NCBI GenBank assembly: GCA_002383325.1
Contig: DFYJ01000035.1
Location: 29,029-52,731, forward strand
Length of the DNA: 23,703 nt
Direction of reading: 5' to 3'
Origin: Candidatus Aminicenantes bacterium UBA4085
Lineage (GTDB): Bacteria; Acidobacteriota; Aminicenantia; Aminicenantales; UBA4085
A program made the position numbers and the translations under genes. Below the pieces are notes generated by a model. It was not told the DNA's origin. It worked only from the letters and a program-made list of their open reading frames with translations, and ran no database searches. Of the stretch, positions 7,648 through 14,796 are shown piece after piece. The stretch's first letter is position 1. Each line of letters begins with the position of its first letter.

Positions 7648-8625
7648 ATGACCCGAGCGGAGTACTACAAGCGCCTATGGAAGATCTTCCGCGCCTATAA
7701 AGGCCGGAAGGCGAAGCTCGACTACATGCCCGTCCGCCTGTGGATCGAGCCGACCAGCGTCTGCAACCTGCGCTGCGTCATGTGCCCCAACAAGGACCTG
7801 ACGAAAGCCCAGAAGGGGTTCATGGACTTCGATCTCTTCAAGAAGATCATCAACGAGGCCAAGGGCTTCGTCTCGGACGTCCACCTCCTCCACCGCGGCG
7901 AGTCGCTCCTCCACCCCCGCTTCTTCGACATGGTCCGCTACGCCCACGAGGCCGGCATCGTGACCCGCTTCCACACCAACGGCACGCTCCTGGACGAGGA
8001 CAAGGCCCGCCGGCTGATCGAGGCCGGGCTGGACCAGTTCGCCTTCTCCTTCGACGGCATGGACAAGGAGACGTACGAGTCCATCCGGGTCAACGCCGAC
8101 TTCGAGACGACCGTCCGCAACATCACCCGCTTCCTGGAGATCAAGAAGGAGCTGGGCTCGAAGAAGCCCGTCACCTTCATCGAGCTGATCCGCTTTCCCG
8201 AGGTCTTCAAGAAATACGACGCGGCGGCCCAGAAGGCTTTTCTGGAACGATTCAAGGGCCTGCCCCTCGACCACCTGCACATCAAGGAGCTCCACAACTG
8301 GGCCGGCGACGCCGGCCAGGCCCCGCCCAAGACCTCCTACTCGCCCTGCACCTTCCTGTGGCACGCCCTGATCATCTTCTGGGACGGCGCGGTCCTGCCC
8401 TGCACCCAAGACTTCTTCGGCTCTTACACGCTGGGCAGCGTCAAGGACTCGACCATCCGGGAGATCTGGAACAACGAGAAGATGGTCCGCCTGCGGGAGA
8501 AGATCCTGGCCCGCGACGTGGCCGACCTGGAGACCTGCTCCCAATGCGACCGGCTCTGGCGCCGCCAAGTGCTGGGCATCCCGCGCGAGTACCTCGGCCG
8601 GGCCCTGCGCAAGAGTATGAATTAG
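7648..8625 (+). CDS. Radical SAM protein with SPASM-like C-terminus
   Basis: A 325-residue radical SAM enzyme. The 4Fe-4S motif is C39-x3-C43-x2-C46 (CNLRCVMC), followed by the HRGESLLHP strand, which replaces the usual GGEPLLHP, then FHTNGTLL and FSFDGMDKETYESIR. The C-terminal region holds C234, C252, C297 and C300 (SPC, VLPCTQD, CSQC), the pattern of a SPASM/twitch auxiliary cluster, with the typical LGSVKDSTIREIWNNEKM. Relatives act in peptide or cofactor maturation and in modification of glycans or lipids; the substrate here is not evident, and there is no precursor peptide gene nearby. It is probably a separate transcription unit with a leaderless start, and its stop is 4 nt from the stop of the convergent minus-strand gene. 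Confidence 0.87.
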   Translation: MTRAEYYKRLWKIFRAYKGRKAKLDYMPVRLWIEPTSVCNLRCVMCPNKDLTKAQKGFMDFDLFKKIINEAKGFVSDVHLLHRGESLLHPRFFDMVRYAHEAGIVTRFHTNGTLLDEDKARRLIEAGLDQFAFSFDGMDKETYESIRVNADFETTVRNITRFLEIKKELGSKKPVTFIELIRFPEVFKKYDAAAQKAFLERFKGLPLDHLHIKELHNWAGDAGQAPPKTSYSPCTFLWHALIIFWDGAVLPCTQDFFGSYTLGSVKDSTIREIWNNEKMVRLREKILARDVADLETCSQCDRLWRRQVLGIPREYLGRALRKSMN

Positions 8626-8629
8626 GGTT

Positions 8630-9631
8630 TCATCGCCAGTCCGGGAAGACGTCGCGGGCCCCGCTGCGGAACAGCGGCGCGATGCGCTTCGTCCCTACCC
8701 GAACCACGGCCAGCGACCAGATTCCCTGGGTCGGGTAGTGCTCGGTGCCGGAGCTGAAGACGATGGAGCGGCCGTCCGGCGACCAGGAGGCGAAGTAGTC
8801 GTAGGTGTCGGGGCTCTCGGTCAGCCGCTCGCGCCCGCTGCCGTCGGGATTCATGATCCAGATGTCGCCCTTGCCGTCGGCCTCGGAGGAGGTGTAGGCG
8901 ATCTTCGACCCGTCGGGCGAGAAATGGGGCCGGCAGGCCCGCCCCCCTTCGGTCAGGGCCCGGGCGGCTTTCGTCCCCAAGTCGGCGATGTAGACATCCC
9001 AACCGCGCAGGCGCTTGCCGGTGAAGGCCATCATGGGAGCAACGGGGGAAAATTCGGGCAAGCCCGATGAGCCGTCGAAGTCCGGCAGCAGGGTCCGAGC
9101 CCCCCCTCCGTCCAAATCCGTCTCCATCAGGATGAACGAGCGGCCCAGGCCGCGCCGCCGCTCCTCGGTGAAGGCCAACCGAAGGCCGTCGGGGAACCAA
9201 CCCTGCTCGATCGCGTCGGCCTCGGAGCGGGTGACTTGGCGGACGCCGGAGCCGTCAACGGACATGACATGGATCTGGAAGCGCCCCGTCCGGTTGGAGC
9301 TGAAGGCCACCAGCCGGCCGTCCGGGGACCACTTGGGAAACTCGTCCGAGGCCGGGTCGTCGGTCAGGCGGCGCAAGCCCATCCCCGTCAGCAGGTAGAT
9401 GTCGTTGTCGCCGTCCAGGTCGGACTGGAAGACGATGCCGCCCCCGAACTCGAAAGACGGGCGAAAGGCGGACAGGTCGACGGACGGGGTCCGGGGATCG
9501 GGGGCCGAGCGGGTCGCAAGTCGGCGCTCGATCAGGCCCGAAGCGATCCACATGGCGGCCGCAGCTGCGATGAAGATGATTCCGGCGAAGACGGCGAATC
9601 TCCGCCAAGGGCTGGACGGGCTTTCATGCAT
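8630..9631 (-). CDS. Membrane-anchored TolB-like β-propeller protein
   Basis: A 333-residue protein with an N-terminal membrane anchor or uncleaved signal (residues about 12-33) followed by PD40/TolB-type repeats. Recognisable blade motifs are FPKWSPDGRLVAFSS, WFPDGLRLAFTEE, PEFSPVAPMMAFTG, PHFSPDGSKIAYTSS and ASWSPDGRSIVFSSG, ending in a closing strand DVFPDWR. Such propellers in the periplasm bind proteins or ligands; there is no enzymatic motif. The start ATG at 9631 has GGAGG just upstream (9633-9637, very close) and TAGAAT at 9638-9643. It is divergent from the small barrel gene at 9761 and convergent with the radical SAM gene. The function is probably a sensor or scaffold, which is inferred. 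Confidence 0.85.
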   Translation of the reverse strand: MHESPSSPWRRFAVFAGIIFIAAAAAMWIASGLIERRLATRSAPDPRTPSVDLSAFRPSFEFGGGIVFQSDLDGDNDIYLLTGMGLRRLTDDPASDEFPKWSPDGRLVAFSSNRTGRFQIHVMSVDGSGVRQVTRSEADAIEQGWFPDGLRLAFTEERRRGLGRSFILMETDLDGGGARTLLPDFDGSSGLPEFSPVAPMMAFTGKRLRGWDVYIADLGTKAARALTEGGRACRPHFSPDGSKIAYTSSEADGKGDIWIMNPDGSGRERLTESPDTYDYFASWSPDGRSIVFSSGTEHYPTQGIWSLAVVRVGTKRIAPLFRSGARDVFPDWR

Positions 9632-9637
9632 GCCTCC

Positions 9638-9643
9638 ATTCTA
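9638..9643 (-). promoter_or_regulatory. -10-like box just before the TolB-like gene
   Basis: TAGAAT on the minus strand lies 6 nt before ATG 9631, with GGAGGC between. No convincing -35 is visible. The position matches the other start-proximal -10 boxes in the window. Confidence 0.3.
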
Positions 9644-9713
9644 GGCTAGGAGCACGGCCGAGACCAGCCTTCCCACGCTCCGGCAGCGATCGTCCGCCGG
9701 TGTCGTCCGCCGG

Positions 9714-9742
9714 TTGAGGCGCGGGACATCCTGTGCTATAAA
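9714..9742 (+). promoter_or_regulatory. Predicted promoter of the small barrel gene (extended -10)
   Basis: TTGAGG (9714-9719), a 17-nt spacer and TGC-TATAAA (9734-9742) form an extended -10 promoter 18 nt before ATG 9761. Between the -10 box and the ATG is the dyad GTGCGG-AG-CCGCAC (9745-9758), a possible operator. Confidence 0.6.
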
Positions 9743-9760
9743 CCGTGCGGAGCCGCACCC

Positions 9761-10384
9761 ATGAAGCTTCCTCACGCCGCCGCCGTCGCCGCCATGGCCA
9801 TGGCCCTTCTTCTTCTCACCTCGGGCTATCTGGCCGCGCAGGAGGAGATCACTCCTTACTCCCGCACCGTAAAGGAATCCCGAGCTTGGATAGGCCTGCG
9901 CGGGGGCCAATTCCTGCCCGGCGACGACGTCCTGCGGGAAGTCTACGGGACGGGCGGCCTGCTCCTCGGCCTGACGGCCGGCCTCGACATCCATCGATCG
10001 GGGAGCTTCGCCCTGGCGGCCGCCGTCGACGCCGGACGGTTCAGCCGCACGGGAGCGTCGACGCTCTCCGGCATTCCCGCCAGCCTGACCCTGGTCCCTG
10101 TCGCGGCCTCGATCCAGGCCCGCTTCGGGGCGGGCGGGCTGGCCTTCTGGCTGGAAGCCGGAGGCAAGATCGTCTTCTACACCGAGGACAGCGAATGGGC
10201 CCTGAGCCGGGGCAGCGCCCTCGGCTTTCTGGCCGGCGGCGGGGCGGAGCTGGCCCTCGGTTCCGGGCCGGCTCTCCAGGCCTTCGTCCGCTGGTCCCAG
10301 GCCGAGGAGAAGATGGACGGGTTCACCGTCCATTTGGGGGGCTGGGAGATCGGGGCCTCGCTGGTCTATCGCTTCCGGATCTGA
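9761..10384 (+). CDS. Small outer-membrane β-barrel protein
   Basis: A 207-residue exported protein with a signal peptide at residues 1-27 (MKLPH, a long hydrophobic stretch, then LAAQ). The mature part alternates polar and hydrophobic residues and turns in a β-barrel pattern, ending VYRFRI. The block PGDDVLREVYGTGGLLLGL resembles NDPVFSEVYASGGGIGGL in the protein at 15999-16592, so the two look like members of one family. The likely location is the outer membrane and the role is unknown. It has its own promoter with no strong Shine-Dalgarno, and it converges with the minus-strand propeller gene (6-nt gap). Confidence 0.72.
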   Translation: MKLPHAAAVAAMAMALLLLTSGYLAAQEEITPYSRTVKESRAWIGLRGGQFLPGDDVLREVYGTGGLLLGLTAGLDIHRSGSFALAAAVDAGRFSRTGASTLSGIPASLTLVPVAASIQARFGAGGLAFWLEAGGKIVFYTEDSEWALSRGSALGFLAGGGAELALGSGPALQAFVRWSQAEEKMDGFTVHLGGWEIGASLVYRFRI

Positions 10385-10390
10385 GGAGGA

Positions 10391-12139
10391 TCAGCGGATC
10401 GTCAGCCGCTCGATCACGACTCGGCTCCGGGCGTCGGATTCGTCGGCCGTGTAATCCTCATCCGAGCTCAGAGGGCTTTCGTGTCCCTCCGCGTCCAGCG
10501 AGGTGACCGCGTAGACATAGGTCGCCCCGGAAGCCGGCTTGGTGTCGTTATAGAAGAAGATCGTGCCCTCGACCTCGCCGATCGAGGCGTACGACCCGTC
10601 ATCGTCGGTCCGCTTGCGATAGATCCGGTAGCGGACGACGGCGGCCACGTCGTCGTTGGCGGGATTGTAGGCCCACGTCACCTGGTTGACCGTCCGCGAT
10701 TGGAAGAGTCCGCGGTCGGTGTGGGACGTCCAGGCCACGCCCAGCGGAGCGAAGAGGCCCCGCACCGGCACGTTTTTAATCGTTGAGCCGGGCTTGCCCA
10801 GGTTGTCGACGACGGTCAGCTTGACGCTGTAATTGCCGCGCTTCTGGAAGATGTGGTTGACGGTCCGTCCGCTTCCCGTGGTGCCGTCGCCGAAGATCCA
10901 GGCGTAGCTGGCGATCGAGCCGTCGGGATCATAGGAGGCCGAGGCGTCGAAGGAAACCGGCAGGGGGGCCATGCCCGTCGAGGGCGAGAAAGCGAAATCG
11001 GCCACGGGCGCCCGGTTGGAGGACGTCCCGCCGCCTGAGCCTCCGGTCGCGTAGTAGATCTCGCCGCCGGCGTCCCAGACGACGTGGATGCCGCCCGAAG
11101 TGTCGATGGCCGCGTCGCAGAAAGTGCAGCCGGCCGAGTTGCTGATGGAGCTCTGGCCGGACCAGCTCCCGTTCTGGTAGATGTTCTGGTAGACGGCCTG
11201 GCCGGCGCCGTAGGAGCCGACCTGCCAGACGGCGCAGAGCTTGCCCGACCGCTCGGCCAGCGAGGGATAGTGAAGCATGGTCTCGTCGGAGATGTTCCGC
11301 GGCGAGCCGAACCCGGAGCCCGTCCAAGCGCAGTGCTGGACGATCCGATTGGGATCGGTGACCGGGGTGAAGACGATGTGGGGCGTGGACCCGTCGGCAT
11401 ACTCGACCACGGGATGCTGCTGGGAGTCGGCGGAAGGCGCCAGTCGCGTGCCCGAGCTCCAGCCGGCCCCATAGCCGGCGCTGCGGACCGCGTAGGCAGC
11501 CTGGTAGATGTCGCCGCTCTTCTCCACCCAGCAAACCATGGCTTGGCCCGATCCGACGCCGATGTCGGGGAACTTTGACCGCCGGCCGCCTTCGCTGACC
11601 TGGTGGGTGCCTTCCCAGGAGCCGCCGACGCGGGCCCTTGTGTAGATGGTCCCCTCGCTCGACCACCAGGTGCAAAACAAATCGCCGCCGCTGCCGGCCG
11701 CGATGCGAGCCCCGTCCAGGCCGCTGCCCGAGGCAATCTGGGTGACGTCGCTCCAGCTGCCGCCGGAGTAGACCCGGAGCATGACCGCGTTCTGGGCGGC
11801 CCACAGGACATAAAGACCGCCGGATCCGTCCATGGCGGTGCAGCAGACCATCAGGGTATCGCTCCAGACGCGGCCCGATTCGCTCAGGTTGACGGGTGAG
11901 CTCCAGACTCCCGTGCCCTTGTCCCGGCGGCTGAAGAAGATGTCGCCGTTGCCCGAGCCGTAGATCTCGGCCCAGACGACGCAGACATTTCCCGAACCGT
12001 CGACGGAGACGCGCGGGTACCAGGAGGCATAGGAGGAGTTGGAGACATTGGTCTGGCCCAGCGCGCCTGTAGCCAAAATGGACATGAAAACAAAAAGGAG
12101 CCCGGCGACCTGCGCCGGGCTCCTTCGCGTTTGCTTCAA
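10391..12139 (-). CDS. Secreted β-propeller protein with PKD and FN3-like domains
   Basis: A 582-residue exported protein. The preferred start is TTG at 12139, which has GAGGAG 5 nt upstream and gives MKQTRRSPAQ followed by a hydrophobic signal segment ending ATGALGQT. A TTG at 12157 overlapping the upstream stop is possible but has no such site. Residues about 30-370 carry repeated sialidase/BNR-like strands (for example YPRVSVDGSGNVCVVWAE and AAIDTSGGIHVVWDAGGEI). A PKD domain follows (about 375-450, with FSPSTGMAPLPVSFDASAS and WIFGDGTTG), then an FN3-like module (about 455-560, with RYRIYRKRTDDDG and YVYAVTSLDAEGHESPLS). It has no catalytic motif and probably binds carbohydrate or protein outside the cell. 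Its first codons contain a terminator-like hairpin. It lies 14 nt after a related gene. Confidence 0.82.
   Translation of the reverse strand: MKQTRRSPAQVAGLLFVFMSILATGALGQTNVSNSSYASWYPRVSVDGSGNVCVVWAEIYGSGNGDIFFSRRDKGTGVWSSPVNLSESGRVWSDTLMVCCTAMDGSGGLYVLWAAQNAVMLRVYSGGSWSDVTQIASGSGLDGARIAAGSGGDLFCTWWSSEGTIYTRARVGGSWEGTHQVSEGGRRSKFPDIGVGSGQAMVCWVEKSGDIYQAAYAVRSAGYGAGWSSGTRLAPSADSQQHPVVEYADGSTPHIVFTPVTDPNRIVQHCAWTGSGFGSPRNISDETMLHYPSLAERSGKLCAVWQVGSYGAGQAVYQNIYQNGSWSGQSSISNSAGCTFCDAAIDTSGGIHVVWDAGGEIYYATGGSGGGTSSNRAPVADFAFSPSTGMAPLPVSFDASASYDPDGSIASYAWIFGDGTTGSGRTVNHIFQKRGNYSVKLTVVDNLGKPGSTIKNVPVRGLFAPLGVAWTSHTDRGLFQSRTVNQVTWAYNPANDDVAAVVRYRIYRKRTDDDGSYASIGEVEGTIFFYNDTKPASGATYVYAVTSLDAEGHESPLSSDEDYTADESDARSRVVIERLTIR
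12087..12125 (-). terminator. Intrinsic terminator-like hairpin inside the signal-peptide codons
   Basis: On the minus strand, AAGGAGCCCGGCG (12125-12113), the loop CAGGT and CGCCGGGCTCCTT (12107-12095) form a perfect 13-bp stem, followed directly by a T-rich tract (5 T, G, 4 T; ending at 12087). It lies 14-52 nt inside the gene that starts at 12139. On the plus strand no T-run follows, so the signal is directional. It could attenuate read-through from the upstream gene. Confidence 0.7.
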
Positions 12140-12153
12140 ACGCTCTCCTCGGG

Positions 12154-13560
12154 TCAAAATTCAGCCAGCTCGCTCTCGCCGCCGGCGGGGTTCGCGGTGC
12201 AGATCCCGAAGCGGCGCTTCACGGACAGGTCGGTGAAGGTGTACGAGGCGCTCAGGGTCGTTTTGCTCACGCTCATCAGGAGCTTATACTCGCCGCTGCC
12301 TTCCTTGACGTAGATGTTGTAGCCGCCGACATAGGCATCGGTATTGGCCGAGTTGGCCGTCCAGGACAGGTTATAAGTGATCTCGGGGGACTTGCGGAGG
12401 TTCTTGGACTTGACCGTTGCGGTCGGGCTGGATGGAGGGTAGATGTAGCGGGGGACGATGGGCTGGATGGTCCAGACGTAGATGTCCGATCCTGTGGAGG
12501 TCAAATCCGACATGCACATGCCGACGTTGCCGTAGGCGTCGGCCGAAAGGCCGACAACCTTGTTATTGCTGCTGACAAGCGTCTGGGGTTCGGGCCAAGA
12601 GCCCGTGGAGTTGTTGGTGTAGAAGGCGCCGCTGCCCGTGTCGCCGCCGCCGATCTGCGAGGCGATATGGATATGGAGGCTCGGGTCCACGGCAGCTCGA
12701 GGATAATGCTGCATGTATTTGAGGATCGCGACCTGGCGGGTCTCGCCCGTCCCTATGCGGATCAGCCTGATCTCGGCCCCATTCTCCATCTCGGGATCGA
12801 TATCTCCCCACGTGCCGATGGCAATGTTGTCCGGTCCGACCGTGATGGACGGATGGGAGGAGCTCCCCCCGGAAGTGGTGACCAGCTTAGCCCCGGCCCA
12901 ATTCCCGCCGGCCGGGCGGCTGGAATAGAAGTTCTTGTAGTTGCCATCGCCCTGCTTCTCCCGCCACAAGGCCCAAGCCGTGTTGTTGGGGCCGACCGCT
13001 ACGCCGCCCTGCTTCCCGTACCCGGCACTCAGCTTGACGGGGGCCTCCCAGACGCCGTTGACCTTGGAGCAGCAGTAAGCCCGCCCGCCCGAGTCGTATG
13101 AGAAGAAGACGTGCAGCGTCCCGTTGGAATCGATAGCCGGCTGGGGTTCGTCCCAGCCGTAGCCGGCGGCAACGGTTTCGACAGGGCCCCAGGACTTGGT
13201 CCTGGGATCGTAGACCCGGACGTAGGTGATGTCGCCGACATCCACGCCCCAAGCGACGGCAACCTGGCCGCGGGGCCCAACGCATAGGCCGGGCCGCTCG
13301 CCGCGCATGTATTCATCGCCGGTCACATTGAACGGCGTGCTGGCGGTCGTCCCATCGTACGAGACGTACATGATGGGATGGCCGGTGTTGGTATCGTCTT
13401 CAAAGACAACGTGGATGACGCCGTCCGGGCCGAAGGCGCACTGGGACCAGCGGACTCCGTGGGGGACGGAGGCGACTTTCTTCATATTGCCCATAGTCTG
13501 GGCGAAGGGCAAACCCGCCAGCAGAAGCACGGCGGCGATGAGGGCGAAGGCTCTTTTCAT
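12154..13560 (-). CDS. Secreted β-propeller protein with C-terminal FN3-like domain
   Basis: A 468-residue exported protein. The start ATG at 13560 is supported by AAGGAG 6 nt upstream and yields a classical signal peptide (MKRAFALIAA, a hydrophobic core, cleavage near PFAQ). The body has repeated propeller-type strands (VRWSQCAFGPDGVIHVVFED, QPAIDSNGTLHVFFSYDSGG, KQGGVAVGPNNTAWALWRE, SHPSITVGPDNIAIGTWGD). The last 95 residues form an FN3-like domain (SPTATVKSKN, GGYNIYVKEGSGEYK, ending GGESELAEF). It is the first gene of a two-gene minus-strand unit with the PKD protein, which shares its design without the PKD domain. It is probably an extracellular or outer-membrane binding protein, and the ligand is unknown. 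Confidence 0.82.
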   Translation of the reverse strand: MKRAFALIAAVLLLAGLPFAQTMGNMKKVASVPHGVRWSQCAFGPDGVIHVVFEDDTNTGHPIMYVSYDGTTASTPFNVTGDEYMRGERPGLCVGPRGQVAVAWGVDVGDITYVRVYDPRTKSWGPVETVAAGYGWDEPQPAIDSNGTLHVFFSYDSGGRAYCCSKVNGVWEAPVKLSAGYGKQGGVAVGPNNTAWALWREKQGDGNYKNFYSSRPAGGNWAGAKLVTTSGGSSSHPSITVGPDNIAIGTWGDIDPEMENGAEIRLIRIGTGETRQVAILKYMQHYPRAAVDPSLHIHIASQIGGGDTGSGAFYTNNSTGSWPEPQTLVSSNNKVVGLSADAYGNVGMCMSDLTSTGSDIYVWTIQPIVPRYIYPPSSPTATVKSKNLRKSPEITYNLSWTANSANTDAYVGGYNIYVKEGSGEYKLLMSVSKTTLSASYTFTDLSVKRRFGICTANPAGGESELAEF

Positions 13561-13587
13561 GCAAGACTCCTTGGTGAATTCGCCGAC

Positions 13588-13617
13588 ATAATGCCCTAAG
13601 ACCTTCGCCCTTGTCAA
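13588..13617 (-). promoter_or_regulatory. Promoter of the minus-strand propeller operon
   Basis: TTGACA (13617-13612, perfect -35), an 18-nt spacer and CATTAT (13593-13588) are followed by a normal leader of about 20 nt with the Shine-Dalgarno AAGGAG before ATG 13560. This contrasts with the start-proximal promoters elsewhere in the window. Confidence 0.65.
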
Positions 13618-13627
13618 CGAAAAAAGA

Positions 13628-13656
13628 TTGATATCCCGGCCTATTCCGGCTATATT
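13628..13656 (+). promoter_or_regulatory. Promoter of the SGNH hydrolase gene
   Basis: TTGATA (13628-13633), an exact 17-nt spacer and TATATT (13651-13656) are followed 13 nt later by ATG 13670. It also rules out the in-frame TTG at 13628 as the start codon. It is back-to-back with the promoter of the minus-strand propeller genes. Confidence 0.7.
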
Positions 13657-13669
13657 GTGGCCCGTTACG

Positions 13670-14752
13670 ATGCGAATCCCAGCGGAAAGAAAAGCAAGGC
13701 AGCGGCGGATCGTCTGTGCGGGCCTGCTTATTTTCCTGGCCGCAGCCGTCCCGGCCGGCCTCTCCGGTCAGGGGAAAGTCGGCCAAGCCCAAGGCTCCGG
13801 AACCATCGAAGCCATCCACATGGCTGCCCGCGGCCCCATTTTCAATCCCGCCCTCAACGAGAACCGATATATCGGATTCGGGGACAGTATTACCTACGGC
13901 ACGATCAACCACGAAGACGCGCCCGAGCTTGGGTATATCCCCCGCCTGGATGCACTTCTGGATGCCAATCTGGCCCCCTCCGAAGTCGTCAACGAGGGAC
14001 TCGGCGGCGAGGAGACCAGCGCAGGCGACCTGCGCATCAATACGGTCATCGCCCTGCGCCAGGGCCGCTACATTCTCATCATGGAGGGAACCAACGATGT
14101 CACCTTCCTCCGTCCCGTCGCGGACAGCATCGCCAACCTCCGCTCGATGCTTGCCAAGTGCCTGAGCTATGGGATGCTGCCCGTCCTGGCCACAATCATC
14201 CCCCGGCGGGACGCCAAGTGGGCGGTCGAGGATTACCGGGTCATCCACAATGGACTGAACGCCGCCATCCGCCTGCTGGCGGCGGAGATGAGCGTCCCCC
14301 TGGCCGACATGGACAAGGCCTTCAACGACTACGTCCCCGGCGGCCCGGAAGCTCTGCTGTCCGAGGACCTCAAACACCCCAACGTTACGGGATACCAAGT
14401 TATAGCCAAGGCTTGGGCGGCCGTCATCGAAACCCTGCCCTTCCCGCCGGAGAGCGTCCGGGCCGCGGCCGGCGAGGACAAGATTTTGTTTTACCGCCAG
14501 ACCGGTAATGTGGTAACTTGGCTGCCGAACGCCAAGTCCGAGGCCTCCGGGACGGACCTCAGCTACAAGGTCTACCGGAGAAAGAAGGGCGAGGGCGTGG
14601 ATGCCTTCCGTTCGCTGGCCCTGATCGAGGACGCCGAGTCCTACTTCGACACTTCGGCCGTTCGCGGCACGGTTTACGAGTATGTCGTGGCCGCGGTCGG
14701 GGCCGGCGGCGTGGAAGGGCCTTGTTCCGCCGTTGCAACTCCGGCGCTCTAG
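13670..14752 (+). CDS. Secreted SGNH/GDSL hydrolase with C-terminal FN3-like module
   Basis: A 360-residue exported esterase-type protein. The start ATG at 13670 follows a TTGATA-N17-TATATT promoter and gives a signal peptide (basic RKARQRR, then a hydrophobic core ending about residue 33). SGNH blocks are FGDSITYG with catalytic Ser73, the Gly block NEGLGGEETSAG, GTND at 140-143, and D233-LK-H236, so the Ser-His-Asp set is present. From about residue 275 a β-rich module (SYKVYRRKKGEG, YEYVVAAVGAGGVEGP) resembles the FN3-like ends of the divergent neighbours. Family members remove acetyl or acyl groups from polysaccharides, peptidoglycan or lipids; the substrate here is unknown. It may be co-transcribed with the AMIN-barrel gene 44 nt downstream, which has its own GGAGGA site. 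Confidence 0.88.
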   Translation: MRIPAERKARQRRIVCAGLLIFLAAAVPAGLSGQGKVGQAQGSGTIEAIHMAARGPIFNPALNENRYIGFGDSITYGTINHEDAPELGYIPRLDALLDANLAPSEVVNEGLGGEETSAGDLRINTVIALRQGRYILIMEGTNDVTFLRPVADSIANLRSMLAKCLSYGMLPVLATIIPRRDAKWAVEDYRVIHNGLNAAIRLLAAEMSVPLADMDKAFNDYVPGGPEALLSEDLKHPNVTGYQVIAKAWAAVIETLPFPPESVRAAAGEDKILFYRQTGNVVTWLPNAKSEASGTDLSYKVYRRKKGEGVDAFRSLALIEDAESYFDTSAVRGTVYEYVVAAVGAGGVEGPCSAVATPAL

Positions 14753-14796
14753 TCCGGAGGACGGGTATAGATCGAAATCGTCCATCGGAGGATCGT

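Noticed and set aside
13561..13617. In-frame TTG start for the minus-strand propeller gene
   Set aside because: It coincides with the perfect TTGACA -35 box; ATG 13560 has AAGGAG and a proper signal peptide.
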